Of a stretch of 38,280 nt of DNA, positions 1-8,488 are shown piece after piece. Position 1 is the stretch's first letter, and every line of letters starts with the position of its first letter. The notes beneath the pieces were generated by a model that saw only the letters and a list, made by a program, of their open reading frames with translations, was not told the origin of the DNA and made no database searches. A program made the position numbers and the translations under genes. The stretch is from Acidobacteriota bacterium (GTDB taxonomy: Bacteria; Acidobacteriota; Terriglobia; Terriglobales; Acidobacteriaceae), in contig PJLO01000024.1 of NCBI GenBank assembly GCA_003010405.1, positions 1-38,280 of the forward strand, in the 5' to 3' direction.

Positions 1-44
1 TTCTTCTACATTGCTTGCTTCTGGATCATCCTGCGGAGGTGTTT

Positions 45-1493
45 TTGAAACACGCTCTAGTCAATCGCCATCGCACCGCAATTGTACGATATCAGCATTC
101 GCGTCCCATTGCGGTTGCAATCTCCCATGGACTTATCAACCCGCAATCGACGGTTTTCGACTATGGATGCGGGCATGGAGAAGATGTTCGTCTGTTGATG
201 GAAAGCGGGGTTTCGGCTGCAGGATGGGATCCTTACCACAATGCAAGTTCTTCGGTCCGATCTGCGGACGTTGTCAATCTTGGCTATGTACTTAACGTAA
301 TAGAAGATGCCGAAGAAAGGCGGAATACTCTAGTCGCCGCCTATGGGCTCGCAAGCAGGGTGCTCGTTGTATCGGTTAGAGTGGATCGATCTCTTGACAC
401 TGCCGCAGAATACGCTGACGGAAAGTTGACGCGAGTAGGCACTTTTCAGAAGATTTACACACAGGAGGAGTTTTGTGGCTATCTGCGAGATGTGCTAGGC
501 CGGACACCGCATGTGGTAGGTCTCGGAATCGCATATATCTTTAAAGAGGCTCAGGCGGAGGCGCAGTATCTCGCAACATTATCTTTCAGGGGGCCTCAGA
601 GCATTCGCCAAGAGGCGGTCGAGCAGTTTGCAAGCGACCCCTTAGCACAAAGATATCTTGCACGTACTCGTGAATTAGCGCGTCCGCCTCTGGGCGTAGA
701 GTTCCCTGAACTCCCAACACTCATTGAGCATTTTGGTTCCCTTGACCGCATCAGGCGGATCTCAGAGAAGCTATTGAATCCCGCTACGATGCATGAAGCA
801 CAGGAATCAAAGCGTCAGAATATTCTGACGTATCTTGCGATGATTAAGCTTCAAGGATTGCATCCCCCTCCGGTTTCGGCTTTACCAAAGGACATCCAAG
901 CGGATATCAAGTCCTTATGGCACAGCTATGCAGAGGCCATCGCTGAGGGTAACGGTTTTCTCTTCAGGCTAGGGAGTCCAGAAACGGTCAGTAAAGAATG
1001 CAGGGCCGCACCGATCGGGAAAAAGCTCCCAGAAGACCTATATGTTCATTGCTCAATTGTTGATCAGCTCCCGCCATTACTTAGGTTGTTGACCTTTGCT
1101 GCACGCCAAGTCATTGGTGAAGTTGACCATGACCTCGTTAAGATATCGATGCACGGTCGAAGTGTCTCATTCTTGAAATATAGGGATTTCGAGGAGGTTG
1201 CACATCCGGAGCTGGAGTACAGTGTCAGGGTTTTCTTGCCCAAAGCAAGCTACACCGTGCGGAATTACTCAAATTCCGATAATCCGCCCATCCTTCATCG
1301 CAAAGAATCTTTCGTTGGGTTCCTGCATCCTCGATACTCAGAATTCGAAGCACTGACTAAACGTGAAGACGAGCTTGGGCTGCTTTCGAGGACGGACATC
1401 GGCACCCGGAAAGGATGGCTTACGGTCTTATCTGAGCGAAACCTGAGAGTAGAGGGGCACGATGTCCTTGCGGACGAGAAGCCGGCTAGATAG
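45..1493 (+). CDS. Dnd (DNA phosphorothioation)-associated putative methyltransferase
   Basis: This resembles the family of putative SAM-dependent methyltransferases found beside dnd phosphorothioation genes (TIGR04096-like, from memory). The N-terminal segment HRTAI...SRP leads into a Rossmann motif I, VFDYGCGHGEDVRLL, about 40 residues in, followed by GWDPY and VVNLGYVLNVIED, both characteristic of the family. The C-terminal half is a family-specific region without a recognised fold. The frame is open to the left window edge. A TTG at 45 has a consensus GGAGG (35-39) five bases upstream and puts the conserved HRTAI near the N-terminus, so it is preferred (482 aa); TTG at 15 is an alternative. 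The exact substrate of the family is not known. No dnd genes are visible, but they could lie to the left of the window. It sits on the tRNA-Cys island. Confidence 0.8.
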   Translation: MKHALVNRHRTAIVRYQHSRPIAVAISHGLINPQSTVFDYGCGHGEDVRLLMESGVSAAGWDPYHNASSSVRSADVVNLGYVLNVIEDAEERRNTLVAAYGLASRVLVVSVRVDRSLDTAAEYADGKLTRVGTFQKIYTQEEFCGYLRDVLGRTPHVVGLGIAYIFKEAQAEAQYLATLSFRGPQSIRQEAVEQFASDPLAQRYLARTRELARPPLGVEFPELPTLIEHFGSLDRIRRISEKLLNPATMHEAQESKRQNILTYLAMIKLQGLHPPPVSALPKDIQADIKSLWHSYAEAIAEGNGFLFRLGSPETVSKECRAAPIGKKLPEDLYVHCSIVDQLPPLLRLLTFAARQVIGEVDHDLVKISMHGRSVSFLKYRDFEEVAHPELEYSVRVFLPKASYTVRNYSNSDNPPILHRKESFVGFLHPRYSEFEALTKREDELGLLSRTDIGTRKGWLTVLSERNLRVEGHDVLADEKPAR

Positions 1494-2379
1494 GTAGGAC
1501 TGACCTTAAGAGCCGTTTTCTGGTACGAAACCTTGCTACATCAGTGCTCTCTGACCTCTCGGCTGACAAACTGTTCACACTTTTCTCGGCGCTCCCAGAT
1601 GCGTCCCGCCGCTTACGGTCTTGACTTTGTGTTCGCCGGGCTATTTCAAGAGTCCTCCAACCAGGAAGGACGAGGCGCTTGTCTCGCGTGCGATCCAGGT
1701 GGTCCCAAAGAACGACAACCTCGTGGATCACGCGCACTTCTCAGAGGTGTTTCAGAGGGGCTAGCGGGACGTTTTTAGGGAGATGCCTTTTGGTCTGGCA
1801 GTGGTTTGTGCGTAAGCTGCGTCAGGCTCGGCAGCGCAGATCAAGCCGGAGCGGGCCAAGCCGCTGTGATTTAATCCATAGGTTTTCACATAGTCCGAGG
1901 AGCCTACCTAGCCCCTCTCGACCCGCTGTTCACGCAGGTTCCACGTGCCAGAGTTTCTGGCCTTTTCACACGGATGACTGGTGGCGCCGGGCATCGCGGC
2001 GACTTTATTGATAGCGTCCCAGTTCCAAAGCCACATATTTTCGGAACAGAAGGCACGTTTCATCGCTCGGGTGCAGGATATGAAGCGCGCTTTCCGAAGC
2101 TTCCAAGATCAATGCTCACGGCACAGCAGGTCGCAGACGCAGTCTTCAATCCCGGCTCGAAAACGCCGAGCTACAAAACGTGCGCACTGAGACCGCATCC
2201 GGCGTCCTGAAGGAGTTCAATGTGAGCCTGATGGTCTCGCTCAGATGATCAACCAAAAGATTGCAGACGCTGCCAAAGTGATCCGGCAGGTTGGTCGCGC
2301 GTAGTCCAACTCACACTCCGGCTGAAATGCCTCAGTGTGTTGGCAGAGTTGTGCTGCCCCTGGCGGTATCACACTCATG
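1494..2379. other. Gene-poor stretch with probable decayed coding remnants
   Basis: No intact gene is convincing here. Between about 1980 and 2300 the plus strand shows short, plausible protein stretches in different frames: FSEQKARFIARVQDMKRAF from about 2038, then RLENAELQNVRTE near 2155-2190 and MINQKIADAAKVIRQVGRA ending at the TAG near 2304. The frame changes suggest a gene broken by indels. The family is not recognised. The 1494-1980 part shows nothing I can support. Confidence 0.4.
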
Positions 2380-2395
2380 GGTGACGTGTGTCACC
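2380..2395. promoter_or_regulatory. Perfect dyad upstream of the XRE gene (candidate operator)
   Basis: GGTGAC (2380-2385) and GTCACC (2390-2395) form a perfect 6-bp dyad separated by GTGT, centred about 43 bases before the ATG of the XRE regulator. XRE regulators commonly repress themselves through such short palindromes. A GATAAT hexamer (2417-2422) lies eight bases before the ATG. The role as operator is inference. Confidence 0.4.
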
Positions 2396-2430
2396 GAAAA
2401 GGAAACACCTAATAGCGATAATTACATCCA

Positions 2431-2997
2431 ATGGCGAACCACGCCGATTTCTCGTGGAGCGAAGTGGGGGCTCGGATACGAGATCTCCGTATCCAGAAGT
2501 CGCTGTCACAGCAGGCTCTGGCTGCGACAGCCGGGATTACACAAAACGGAGTGTTCCGGCTGGAGGCCGGCGAGACGAATCCTCAGCTGGCGACTTTGCA
2601 GCAAATCGCCAAGGCGCTGGGGTGTTCCGTGAGATATTTGGTTTCCGGGGCTTCGGACCGGGAGCCGTCACTTGCTGCCCGCTTCCAGCGTGTGCAGCGG
2701 GTCGTCGAGTCGGGCGACGAGGTGGCGATCCGGGCCATGGACAGTGGTTTGGAGAGTGCCGAGGTGCTCCTGGAGCGCGGCCCAAGCCGACGAGGACAGC
2801 CGCCCGCGCGAAGGATCAAACTTCCGGGAGAGGGGTGGCGCAGTCCAGTGGATGACCTGATTCGGCTACAAAGATCCGGGCATGAGATACCGGAAACAAT
2901 TGTCAGGACAATGGCAGAGATGGCCCCAAAGGGTATCAAGGCCTTTAGAAACACGAGCACGATGAATGAGACAACAACGAAAAACAAACAGCACTAG
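2431..2997 (+). CDS. XRE-family transcriptional regulator
   Basis: A 188-residue protein with a clear Cro/C1-type helix-turn-helix at about residues 11-68 (VGARIRDLRIQKSLSQQALA, then ITQNGVFRLEAGETNP and LQQIAKALGCSVRYLVSG). The C-terminal 120 residues are charged and not recognised; they may mediate dimerisation or sense a signal. It lies on the integrative island upstream of the small genes and the recombinase, the usual place for a repressor controlling excision or maintenance. There is no clear Shine-Dalgarno before the ATG at 2431, but a GATAAT hexamer eight bases upstream would allow a nearly leaderless transcript. A perfect dyad at 2380-2395 is a candidate autoregulatory site. The DNA-binding role is confident; the regulated genes are not known. 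Confidence 0.85.
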   Translation: MANHADFSWSEVGARIRDLRIQKSLSQQALAATAGITQNGVFRLEAGETNPQLATLQQIAKALGCSVRYLVSGASDREPSLAARFQRVQRVVESGDEVAIRAMDSGLESAEVLLERGPSRRGQPPARRIKLPGEGWRSPVDDLIRLQRSGHEIPETIVRTMAEMAPKGIKAFRNTSTMNETTTKNKQH

Positions 2998-3048
2998 ATT
3001 CAATTCCGCGGTTTCTATCCTGGCCGATCCGGCTCCCCCCTTACGGGT

Positions 3049-3074
3049 GGGGAACGCAGCTTCAAGCGTTCCCC
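3049..3074. terminator. Strong hairpin after the XRE gene (terminator or attenuator)
   Basis: GGGGAACGC (3049-3057) and GCGTTCCCC (3066-3074) form a perfect 9-bp stem with an 8-base loop, 52 bases after the XRE stop and just ahead of the ribosome-binding site of the next small gene. There is no U-tract, so intrinsic termination is uncertain and an RNA regulatory role is equally possible. Confidence 0.45.
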
Positions 3075-3100
3075 GAAACTAACCCGCAGGAGGAGCCTGG

Positions 3101-3307
3101 ATGGCTTCATTCCCGTCCTCGCCACGCGGCACAATGACTGCTCGCCCAACCGTTAACCAGTTCACCCCACAACCGAACACTGCACCAGCCGCTGATTCAT
3201 CTCAGTCTCCGAGAACAACCGAGCCGTTCCGCAGATGGCGCGCCGCATCGTCCTTCCAACACGTTACATGGAGTTGGAACCACCCAAGCCTCTTTCGGCC
3301 TATATAG
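3101..3307 (+). CDS. Small hypothetical ORF with consensus Shine-Dalgarno
   Basis: A 68-residue frame starting with ATG five bases after a near-perfect AGGAGGAG (3088-3095), the best ribosome-binding site on the island. The product is rich in Pro, Ser and Thr with no recognisable domain; the last third overlaps the start of the HTH frame at 3235 in another register. It could be a small island protein, a leader peptide coupling translation to the HTH gene, or a start that once led into the HTH frame before an indel. The signal for initiation is clear; function is unknown. Confidence 0.4.
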   Translation: MASFPSSPRGTMTARPTVNQFTPQPNTAPAADSSQSPRTTEPFRRWRAASSFQHVTWSWNHPSLFRPI

Positions 3308-3504
3308 ATGATCCGTTGTTTTCCACGCGTTCTGCCGCTGCCTTTCTGGGCGTAACCGTGGGGGCGATGAAAAAGTGGCGGCAGAGACAACGGCGGCCGA
3401 ATTACTAGCAATACGGCTATGACGGCGCCGTCCGTTATGCCCTCAGTGATCTTGTCGCCTTCAAGAAGTCCTGCCTCGTGATAATCGGGGGAGGCAAGGA
3501 GTAG
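3235..3504 (+). pseudogene. Excisionase-like HTH gene interrupted by an in-frame amber codon
   Basis: Reading from the ATG at 3235, the frame gives an acidic leader (AYIDDPLFSTRSAAAFLGV) and a helix-turn-helix (FLGVTVGAMKKWRQRQRRPNY), is stopped by TAG at 3406-3408, and continues in the same frame with QYGYDGAVRYALSDLVAFKK to a second TAG at 3502-3504. The part after the amber is exactly the wing expected of HTH_17/excisionase-type proteins (…GxxVRYxxSDLxAF…), so a full protein of about 89 residues has been cut by one nonsense codon. Its position before a tyrosine recombinase fits a recombination directionality factor. Amber suppression or an assembly error cannot be excluded. Confidence 0.6.
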
Positions 3505-3555
3505 TGACCATGCGCTGCCCCCAATTCCAGGCAGGTCTTCGCGTCAGCCGCCTTG

Positions 3556-3603
3556 CACGGTTCTTCCGTGCAGGCGGTTTACGTGCGCCGGCAAGAGCCG
3601 GCC
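3556..3603. repeat. Two adjacent perfect hairpins in the island leader
   Basis: The arms TGCACGG and CCGTGCA enclose TTCTT, and about 15 bases further on GCCGGC and GCCGGC enclose AAGA. Both stems are perfect. They lie between the broken HTH gene and the small ORF at 3625, so they could shape the mRNA around that gene's ribosome-binding site. No U-tract follows. Confidence 0.35.
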
Positions 3604-3624
3604 ACCTCGACACGGAGGCAATGA

Positions 3625-3771
3625 ATGAGTTCAACGTTTACCTATGCTCCAACACTGGTTCAGTACAGTCACGGCAAATACTTCTCAGCCGCTGCTTATC
3701 GGTCTGAACCGTCACGAGCCGACCACCAGGCCGGTGCCTTAACGCGGCTCCGGGCTCACAACCCAAATTGA
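3625..3771 (+). CDS. Small hypothetical island protein (48 aa)
   Basis: A short frame beginning ATGAGT at 3625 with GGAGG (3614-3618) six bases upstream, ending TGA at 3769-3771, 13 bases before the recombinase GTG. The product begins MSSTFTYAPTLVQYSHGKYF and ends basic and polar; no domain is recognised. Good ribosome-binding site, spacing and position between the excisionase-like gene and the recombinase argue that it is translated, perhaps as an accessory factor or to couple translation to the recombinase. Length makes this uncertain. Confidence 0.4.
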   Translation: MSSTFTYAPTLVQYSHGKYFSAAAYRSEPSRADHQAGALTRLRAHNPN

Positions 3772-3784
3772 CAGCCGCGCAGAG

Positions 3785-5197
3785 GTGCCATTGCCCTGCG
3801 TCTCAACCCCACACCCGAACAACGAACCCCTCCTAACCGTGAAGCAGCTGGCGAGTCGGCTGGGATGCTCCCTGGACTGGATTTACCAGCGCACACGTCC
3901 TGGTGCTCCCGATCCTCTTCCGTTCATTCCTCTGGGCCGCCGGATCATGTTCCTGTGGAGTGAAATCGAAGTCGACCTTGAATATCGTCGTGCCTGTCGT
4001 GGTACGCTTGGCGCAACCAACGGAATCGCCCGAGTCAAAGGAAAGGAGAAGAGACTGACTCGGAAACGATTTCAAACAGGAAGCGTGCGTCTTCGGACTG
4101 ACAGCGCCGCTCCCTGGTGGGAAGGTTTCTACCGCGAGGACGTTCGCCGCGAAGATGGTGGCGTGGTTCGCAAGCTGCGAGCTGTTTATCTTGGTCGCGA
4201 AGAGGACATTCCGACCAAGAGATTGGCCATGCGCAAGCTGGCGGAGAAGCTGGCTCCGATCAACGACCCGACCTACCGACCGGGCTCGGAGATCACCCTG
4301 GCACAGTTCATGCCGAAGTATGAGGAATTGCGGCTGGCGACCAAGAAGCGGACAACGCAGCTTGGATACAAGGTGGTGATTGCCAAGCACATTACTCCCG
4401 CCTTCGGAAAACGTGCACTGAGCGACATTAGCGAAGAGGACGTGCAACGGTTCCTCAATCGCAAGGCCCTGGACGTTGCATGGAACACGCTGAGGAATAT
4501 TAAGTGGGCCTTCAGCGCGATCTTCACGGCGGCGATCAAGTTCGGTTACGCGAAGCACAATCCCGTTCGTGCTGCCGATCTTCCGCCTGAGCCGGTGTCA
4601 AAGCAGCGGGAGCTTCCCACCACTGAGCAACTGCAGCAGTTGATGGATGCACTGGATGAGGAGACCCAGATCATGGTATGGCTCGATTGCATAACGGCCC
4701 TGCGTCCCAGCGAACTGCTGGCGCTGCGCCGCTCGGCGATCGACTTCAAGAAGAAGTGCTTGTGGGTGCGTGAAGCCGTCAATCACGGCGATCTGCACAC
4801 TCCCAAGTACCACCGTCAGAGTCGTCCGATTCGACTCGCCGATGCCGATCTTGCCCGCCTGCAGGAATTCATGGCCAAGCGCCCTGACGATCCTGCCGAC
4901 GCCTGGCTGTTCCCGAGCGAAGCCGGGAACACGCCGAAGGAGTATGTGAATGTTCTCCACCGCAAGATTCAGCCCAAGGCGAAAAAACTCGGACTGCCCC
5001 ATGTGACGTGGCGTTTGCTTCGTCACTGGCACTCGACGGTCTTGCAGGACTCCGGCCTACCGGTCAGGGTGGCGCAGGAGCGGCTCGGTCACTCCCGGCC
5101 CGACACGACTTTGCGGCACTACAGCCACGTTTCAATCAGCAAGGCCGATGAGGCGGCGCAGATTGTCAGCGGAATGTTCGGAAATCGACCTTCGTAA
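3785..5197 (+). CDS. Tyrosine recombinase (integrase) with N-terminal HTH domain
   Basis: A 470-residue site-specific recombinase starting at GTG. Residues ~16-70 form an excisionase-like helix-turn-helix (LTVKQLASRLGCSLDWIYQR … LGRRIMFLWSEIEVDL), an unusual fusion. A core-binding domain follows (~165-270, ITLAQFMPKYEEL … WAFSAIFTAAIKFGYAKHNP). The catalytic domain has R307 (TALRPSELLALRR), R413, H436 (LGHSRPDTT) and the nucleophile Y446 (LRHYSH). In the HxxR box the first position is Arg (R410, WRLLRH) rather than His. The gene ends 88 bases from the 3' end of tRNA-Cys, which is therefore the likely attachment site. The island extends leftwards from here. Catalytic competence is likely, since several lineages of this family tolerate replacement of that His. 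Confidence 0.93.
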   Translation: MPLPCVSTPHPNNEPLLTVKQLASRLGCSLDWIYQRTRPGAPDPLPFIPLGRRIMFLWSEIEVDLEYRRACRGTLGATNGIARVKGKEKRLTRKRFQTGSVRLRTDSAAPWWEGFYREDVRREDGGVVRKLRAVYLGREEDIPTKRLAMRKLAEKLAPINDPTYRPGSEITLAQFMPKYEELRLATKKRTTQLGYKVVIAKHITPAFGKRALSDISEEDVQRFLNRKALDVAWNTLRNIKWAFSAIFTAAIKFGYAKHNPVRAADLPPEPVSKQRELPTTEQLQQLMDALDEETQIMVWLDCITALRPSELLALRRSAIDFKKKCLWVREAVNHGDLHTPKYHRQSRPIRLADADLARLQEFMAKRPDDPADAWLFPSEAGNTPKEYVNVLHRKIQPKAKKLGLPHVTWRLLRHWHSTVLQDSGLPVRVAQERLGHSRPDTTLRHYSHVSISKADEAAQIVSGMFGNRPS

Positions 5198-5229
5198 GCT
5201 GATGCAATTACGCGACTTCTACGCGAATT

Positions 5230-5250
5230 GTTAGCGTAATGTTAGCGTAA
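5230..5250. repeat. Tandem repeat between integrase and tRNA (candidate recombinase/Xis arm sites)
   Basis: GTTAGCGTAA occurs twice in direct orientation (5230-5239 and 5241-5250) with an 11-bp period, about one helical turn. It lies between the recombinase stop and the tRNA-Cys 3' end, where integrases and excisionases bind arm-type sites. Function is inferred from position only. Confidence 0.4.
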
Positions 5251-5284
5251 AATTTCCGGGCGACCTGTAAGTGCTTGAAAAGAT

Positions 5285-5359
<75 letters not shown>

Positions 5360-5389
5360 ATTCCGGAGAACTACGTGGGTGACTTCTAG

Positions 5390-5418
5390 ATGCTATCGTG
5401 AGCGGCGCTTTCGTGCAA
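5390..5418 (-). promoter_or_regulatory. Candidate promoter of tRNA-Cys
   Basis: On the minus strand TTGCAC (-35, 5413-5418) is followed after exactly 17 bases by TAGCAT (-10, 5390-5395), some 30 bases before the tRNA 5' end. It lies between cysE and the tRNA, so the tRNA can be transcribed alone even if cysE readthrough adds to it. Confidence 0.5.
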
Positions 5419-5472
5419 TGTCAGCGCGAAATCCAGTCACACGAGCATACTGCCGGTCTTGACCACCTCCAA

Positions 5473-6225
5473 CTAAATTCCCGCGCCGAAATCGGAAAAA
5501 CCGGTTCTGTCGAATTCGCTGCGATATGCCCGGCGCTCGGTTTCCTCATTGGCCAAGCCGGCCACAGTTCCGAAAGCTTCTTCTCCTGCTGCCAGATGAG
5601 AAACTTCATCCAGACGCGCGCACAACTCGCTCACATCCTTTGCCAGCGCTATCAGCGCGTCGCTCAGAGGATCTTTAATCTCGTGCGGATCGGTAATCAG
5701 CACGCGCTTGCCATCGCGATAAACAATGTGTGCAGGCACGCCCACCACGGTCGAGTTCGGCGGAACATCGCGCAGCACCACGGAACCGGCGCCTACCCGC
5801 GAGTTATCTCCCACTACGATGTCGCCCAGTACGCTCGACGTGTTCCCAATGACAACGCCATTACCCAAGGTTGGGTGTCGCTTCTTCTTTTCCAACTTGG
5901 TTCCGCCCAAGGTTACGCCGTGGTAGAGCGTCACGTCGTCGCCCACGATTGCGGTTTCACCGATCACCACTCCCATTCCGTGATCAATGAAAAGCCTGCG
6001 TCCAATGGTAGCGCCCGGATGAATTTCGATTCCGGTCCAAAAACGAGACACCTGGGAAAGCCAGCGTGCCAGCAAGCGAAAGCCACGCAGCCAAAGCCAA
6101 TGGTTCAGACGATGAGCCCACACCGCGTGCAGCCCCGGGTAATTCAACAGAACGGACAGCGTGGTGGTCGCGGCCGGATCGCGGTCCAGTACGGATTGGA
6201 TATCTTCACGAATTTTTTGCAGCAC
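5473..6225 (-). CDS. cysE: Serine O-acetyltransferase
   Basis: Transfers acetyl from acetyl-CoA to L-serine, giving O-acetylserine, the carbon skeleton for cysteine. The N-terminal helical part is followed by the left-handed beta-helix of hexapeptide repeats, with [32 protein letters not shown] and the [20 protein letters not shown] stretch carrying active-site and acetyl-CoA residues. The start at GTG 6225 is chosen because AGGA lies six bases upstream and the resulting start [10 protein letters not shown] matches the family; GTG at 6240 is possible. The length of 250 is normal; the tail after the repeats is longer than in minimal forms. It lies just upstream of tRNA-Cys on the same strand, a notable link of cysteine synthesis and cysteine decoding. 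Confidence 0.95.
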   Translation of the reverse strand: MLQKIREDIQSVLDRDPAATTTLSVLLNYPGLHAVWAHRLNHWLWLRGFRLLARWLSQVSRFWTGIEIHPGATIGRRLFIDHGMGVVIGETAIVGDDVTLYHGVTLGGTKLEKKKRHPTLGNGVVIGNTSSVLGDIVVGDNSRVGAGSVVLRDVPPNSTVVGVPAHIVYRDGKRVLITDPHEIKDPLSDALIALAKDVSELCARLDEVSHLAAGEEAFGTVAGLANEETERRAYRSEFDRTGFSDFGAGI

Positions 6226-6457
6226 GTACTTTCCTCGCACACTATGTAACTACGGCGGGCACGCTGCTGTCTACCTACTCCAGTTTTCGTTCTCTTTCCT
6301 GCATGAGGAGTTTGTCAACTTCTCCACGAATTTTTGCGAGTAGAATCGCACGTGACTTGGGTTTAAAGCTCCAGAACAAGTTATCCAACCGCAAATTCCA
6401 AAAGTAAAATATTGAATGCACGCGCGATTTAGTTCGGCTTTTCACTCATAATTGTTT

Positions 6458-8488
6458 ATGTCTTTTCGTCGTATTGTACTTCTCTCTTTGATCTTCGCCA
6501 CTGCGCTCTGCGCGGGCTTTGCCCAGGCACAATCTGATAATGCGGGTAACGGACTCATTGCTTTCGTGAATCAGTCCATTGACTGGTATCATCGCCTCCA
6601 GTTTCCGAACCAGCTCTTTACCGACCCGTCGGACTCGATTTACGCTGCCTACAATCGGAGTTCCAGCCTTCGAGCCATTTCGCTGATCTTTGATTACGCG
6701 CGTATCCAAGCCGAGAAACTCGAACACAGCCGTAACGGAGCGTCCTCGGCCGATAACAATCAGTTATCGAGCAAACTTCCGCAGCTTGTAGCAAGCGCTC
6801 AAGACAGGGTTAAGCAGGCCACGGCAGACCTCGGGGCTTTGGAAAGCCAATACGCCCGGGCAAGCGGCAAGAAGCGGCAGACCATCGCCGACCAGATTGC
6901 CGCGCAGAAAAGCGAAATCGAACTCTGCCAGGCTCGCCTTGAAACGCTGCAAGCCATGAACGACTTTGCTACTAAAGGGACTTCAGGCGGACTGATTAAA
7001 AAGATTGACGAACTCGAACGCTCCGTTCCCGAAGCCCAGGTTGAACGCATGATAGCGCGCGGCCTCCGTGCTCCCGGGAAGCAGCCGGACGCCGCCTCCA
7101 GAAATGAAGGGCCTGGGAAAAGCTCCTCCAGCAGTGAAACCGATGCCGCATCCTCCGATGAAGCTTCCACCACAGCCCTATCCCTCAGCCCTCTTCCCGT
7201 TGCTGCCCCCGCTGCCGCAACCTCGCCTGGCAAGCAACAGAGCAACGGCATCATCTCACTGGCTGGCGAACTAATCACCACAGCCCGCAAGCTCAACGCA
7301 GAGCGCAATGCCATTACCGCCACAGCCCAGCTTCGTACGGCGCTCGACGGGATTCGCGCTCCGCTTAGGACGCAATTCCGCGCGATCACTAAACGAGGCG
7401 ACGAACTCTCCGCTGCGGCGCAATCTACGGATCCATCGGAACTCGCGGAACGCAAGAAGCAGATTGACGCTCTGACAGCGGATTACAAGCAGCTTTCGCA
7501 GAATACGCTTCCATTGGCCAAGGCCAACATTCTGCTCAACGCCACTGCCAGCAATCTCGACGAATGGCATGGCGAAACTAAGCGCACGTTCGCCATCCAG
7601 GCACGCTCGCTCTTCGTGCGCGTCGCAGCCCTCGGCGCGGTAATCATCTGCGTCATGGTGGCCTCCAATTTCTGGCGGCGCGCTATCTTCCGCTACATAC
7701 ATGAGCAGCGCCGCCGAAATCAGTTTCTGCTGCTGCGCCGCATTGTGGTTACAGTTGTTATCGCCGTCATCCTGGTATTTGCTCTTTCTACCGAGATCGG
7801 CTCGCTTGCCACTTTTGCCGGATTCCTCACCGCTGGCATTGCTTTCGCCCTCCAGAACGTGATACTCAGCGTCGCCGCCTACTTCTCTCTCATTGGTCGT
7901 TATGGAATCCGCGTAGGGGACCGCATCCAGATCGGCGGGGTCACGGGAGACGTCGTCGATATGGGCCTTGTCCGACTGCACCTTGTCGAAGTGGACACAT
8001 CGAGCGGAGAGGCCCGGCCCACGGGACGCATTGTCGCTTTTTCCAACTCCGTAGTCTTTCAGCCGAGTTCTAACTTCTTCAGGCAGCTCCCTGGCTCCAA
8101 TTTTGCGTGGCGGCGCATCTCGCTCACTTTGGCTGCCGACGTTGATTACGCCGTTGCCCAGGAATGTATCCACGCCGCCGTCAACGGTGTTTTTGAGACC
8201 TACGAGCCGGAACTGGAACGCCAACACGGTGTCTTGGAAAGCTCTCTTGCCGTCCACATTGCCAGCCCCAAGCCGCAAACGCGCCTGCGTCTAGAAAACA
8301 CTGGGCTCGAAATTACCGTCCTTTACCCTGTCATCCTTTCGCAAGCCGCGCAAATCGATGATCGTATGACCCGCGCTCTTCTAAAGACTATTGAAGCCGA
8401 ACCACGTCTGCGTCTGATCGGCAGCGGTCTCACCAACATCAATCCAGTGGATACCGCAGGTAAAACGCCCGCCATATCCACGAATTGA
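6458..8488 (+). CDS. MscS-type mechanosensitive channel with large periplasmic region
   Basis: A 676-residue inner-membrane protein. Residues 1-25 are a signal peptide (LLSLIFATALCAGFAQAQ). A periplasmic region follows with a coiled coil (~100-160), a Ser/Ala/Pro-rich linker (~205-260) and a second helical stretch to ~370. Three membrane helices follow (~383-405, ~422-443, ~448-480); the last two with FAGFLTAGIAFALQNVILS and the following RVGDRIQIGGVTGDVVDMG are the pore helix and beta domain of MscS. It should open under membrane tension and release solutes, as the large K+-channel-like members of the family do. ATG 6458 is chosen over the upstream TTG 6452 because it heads a proper signal sequence. 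No Shine-Dalgarno is obvious. Confidence 0.9.
   Translation: MSFRRIVLLSLIFATALCAGFAQAQSDNAGNGLIAFVNQSIDWYHRLQFPNQLFTDPSDSIYAAYNRSSSLRAISLIFDYARIQAEKLEHSRNGASSADNNQLSSKLPQLVASAQDRVKQATADLGALESQYARASGKKRQTIADQIAAQKSEIELCQARLETLQAMNDFATKGTSGGLIKKIDELERSVPEAQVERMIARGLRAPGKQPDAASRNEGPGKSSSSSETDAASSDEASTTALSLSPLPVAAPAAATSPGKQQSNGIISLAGELITTARKLNAERNAITATAQLRTALDGIRAPLRTQFRAITKRGDELSAAAQSTDPSELAERKKQIDALTADYKQLSQNTLPLAKANILLNATASNLDEWHGETKRTFAIQARSLFVRVAALGAVIICVMVASNFWRRAIFRYIHEQRRRNQFLLLRRIVVTVVIAVILVFALSTEIGSLATFAGFLTAGIAFALQNVILSVAAYFSLIGRYGIRVGDRIQIGGVTGDVVDMGLVRLHLVEVDTSSGEARPTGRIVAFSNSVVFQPSSNFFRQLPGSNFAWRRISLTLAADVDYAVAQECIHAAVNGVFETYEPELERQHGVLESSLAVHIASPKPQTRLRLENTGLEITVLYPVILSQAAQIDDRMTRALLKTIEAEPRLRLIGSGLTNINPVDTAGKTPAISTN

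Noticed and set aside
5398..6249. Long plus-strand frame opposite cysE
   Set aside because: It is antisense to a gene with clear motifs and lacks any domain or ribosome-binding site.
6226..6457. Promoters between cysE and the channel gene
   Set aside because: TTGACA is present on the minus strand (near 6310) but no acceptable -10 at 16-18 bases; not called.
7271..8278. 335-codon minus-strand frame opposite the channel gene
   Set aside because: Shadow of the MscS coding sequence; no family match.
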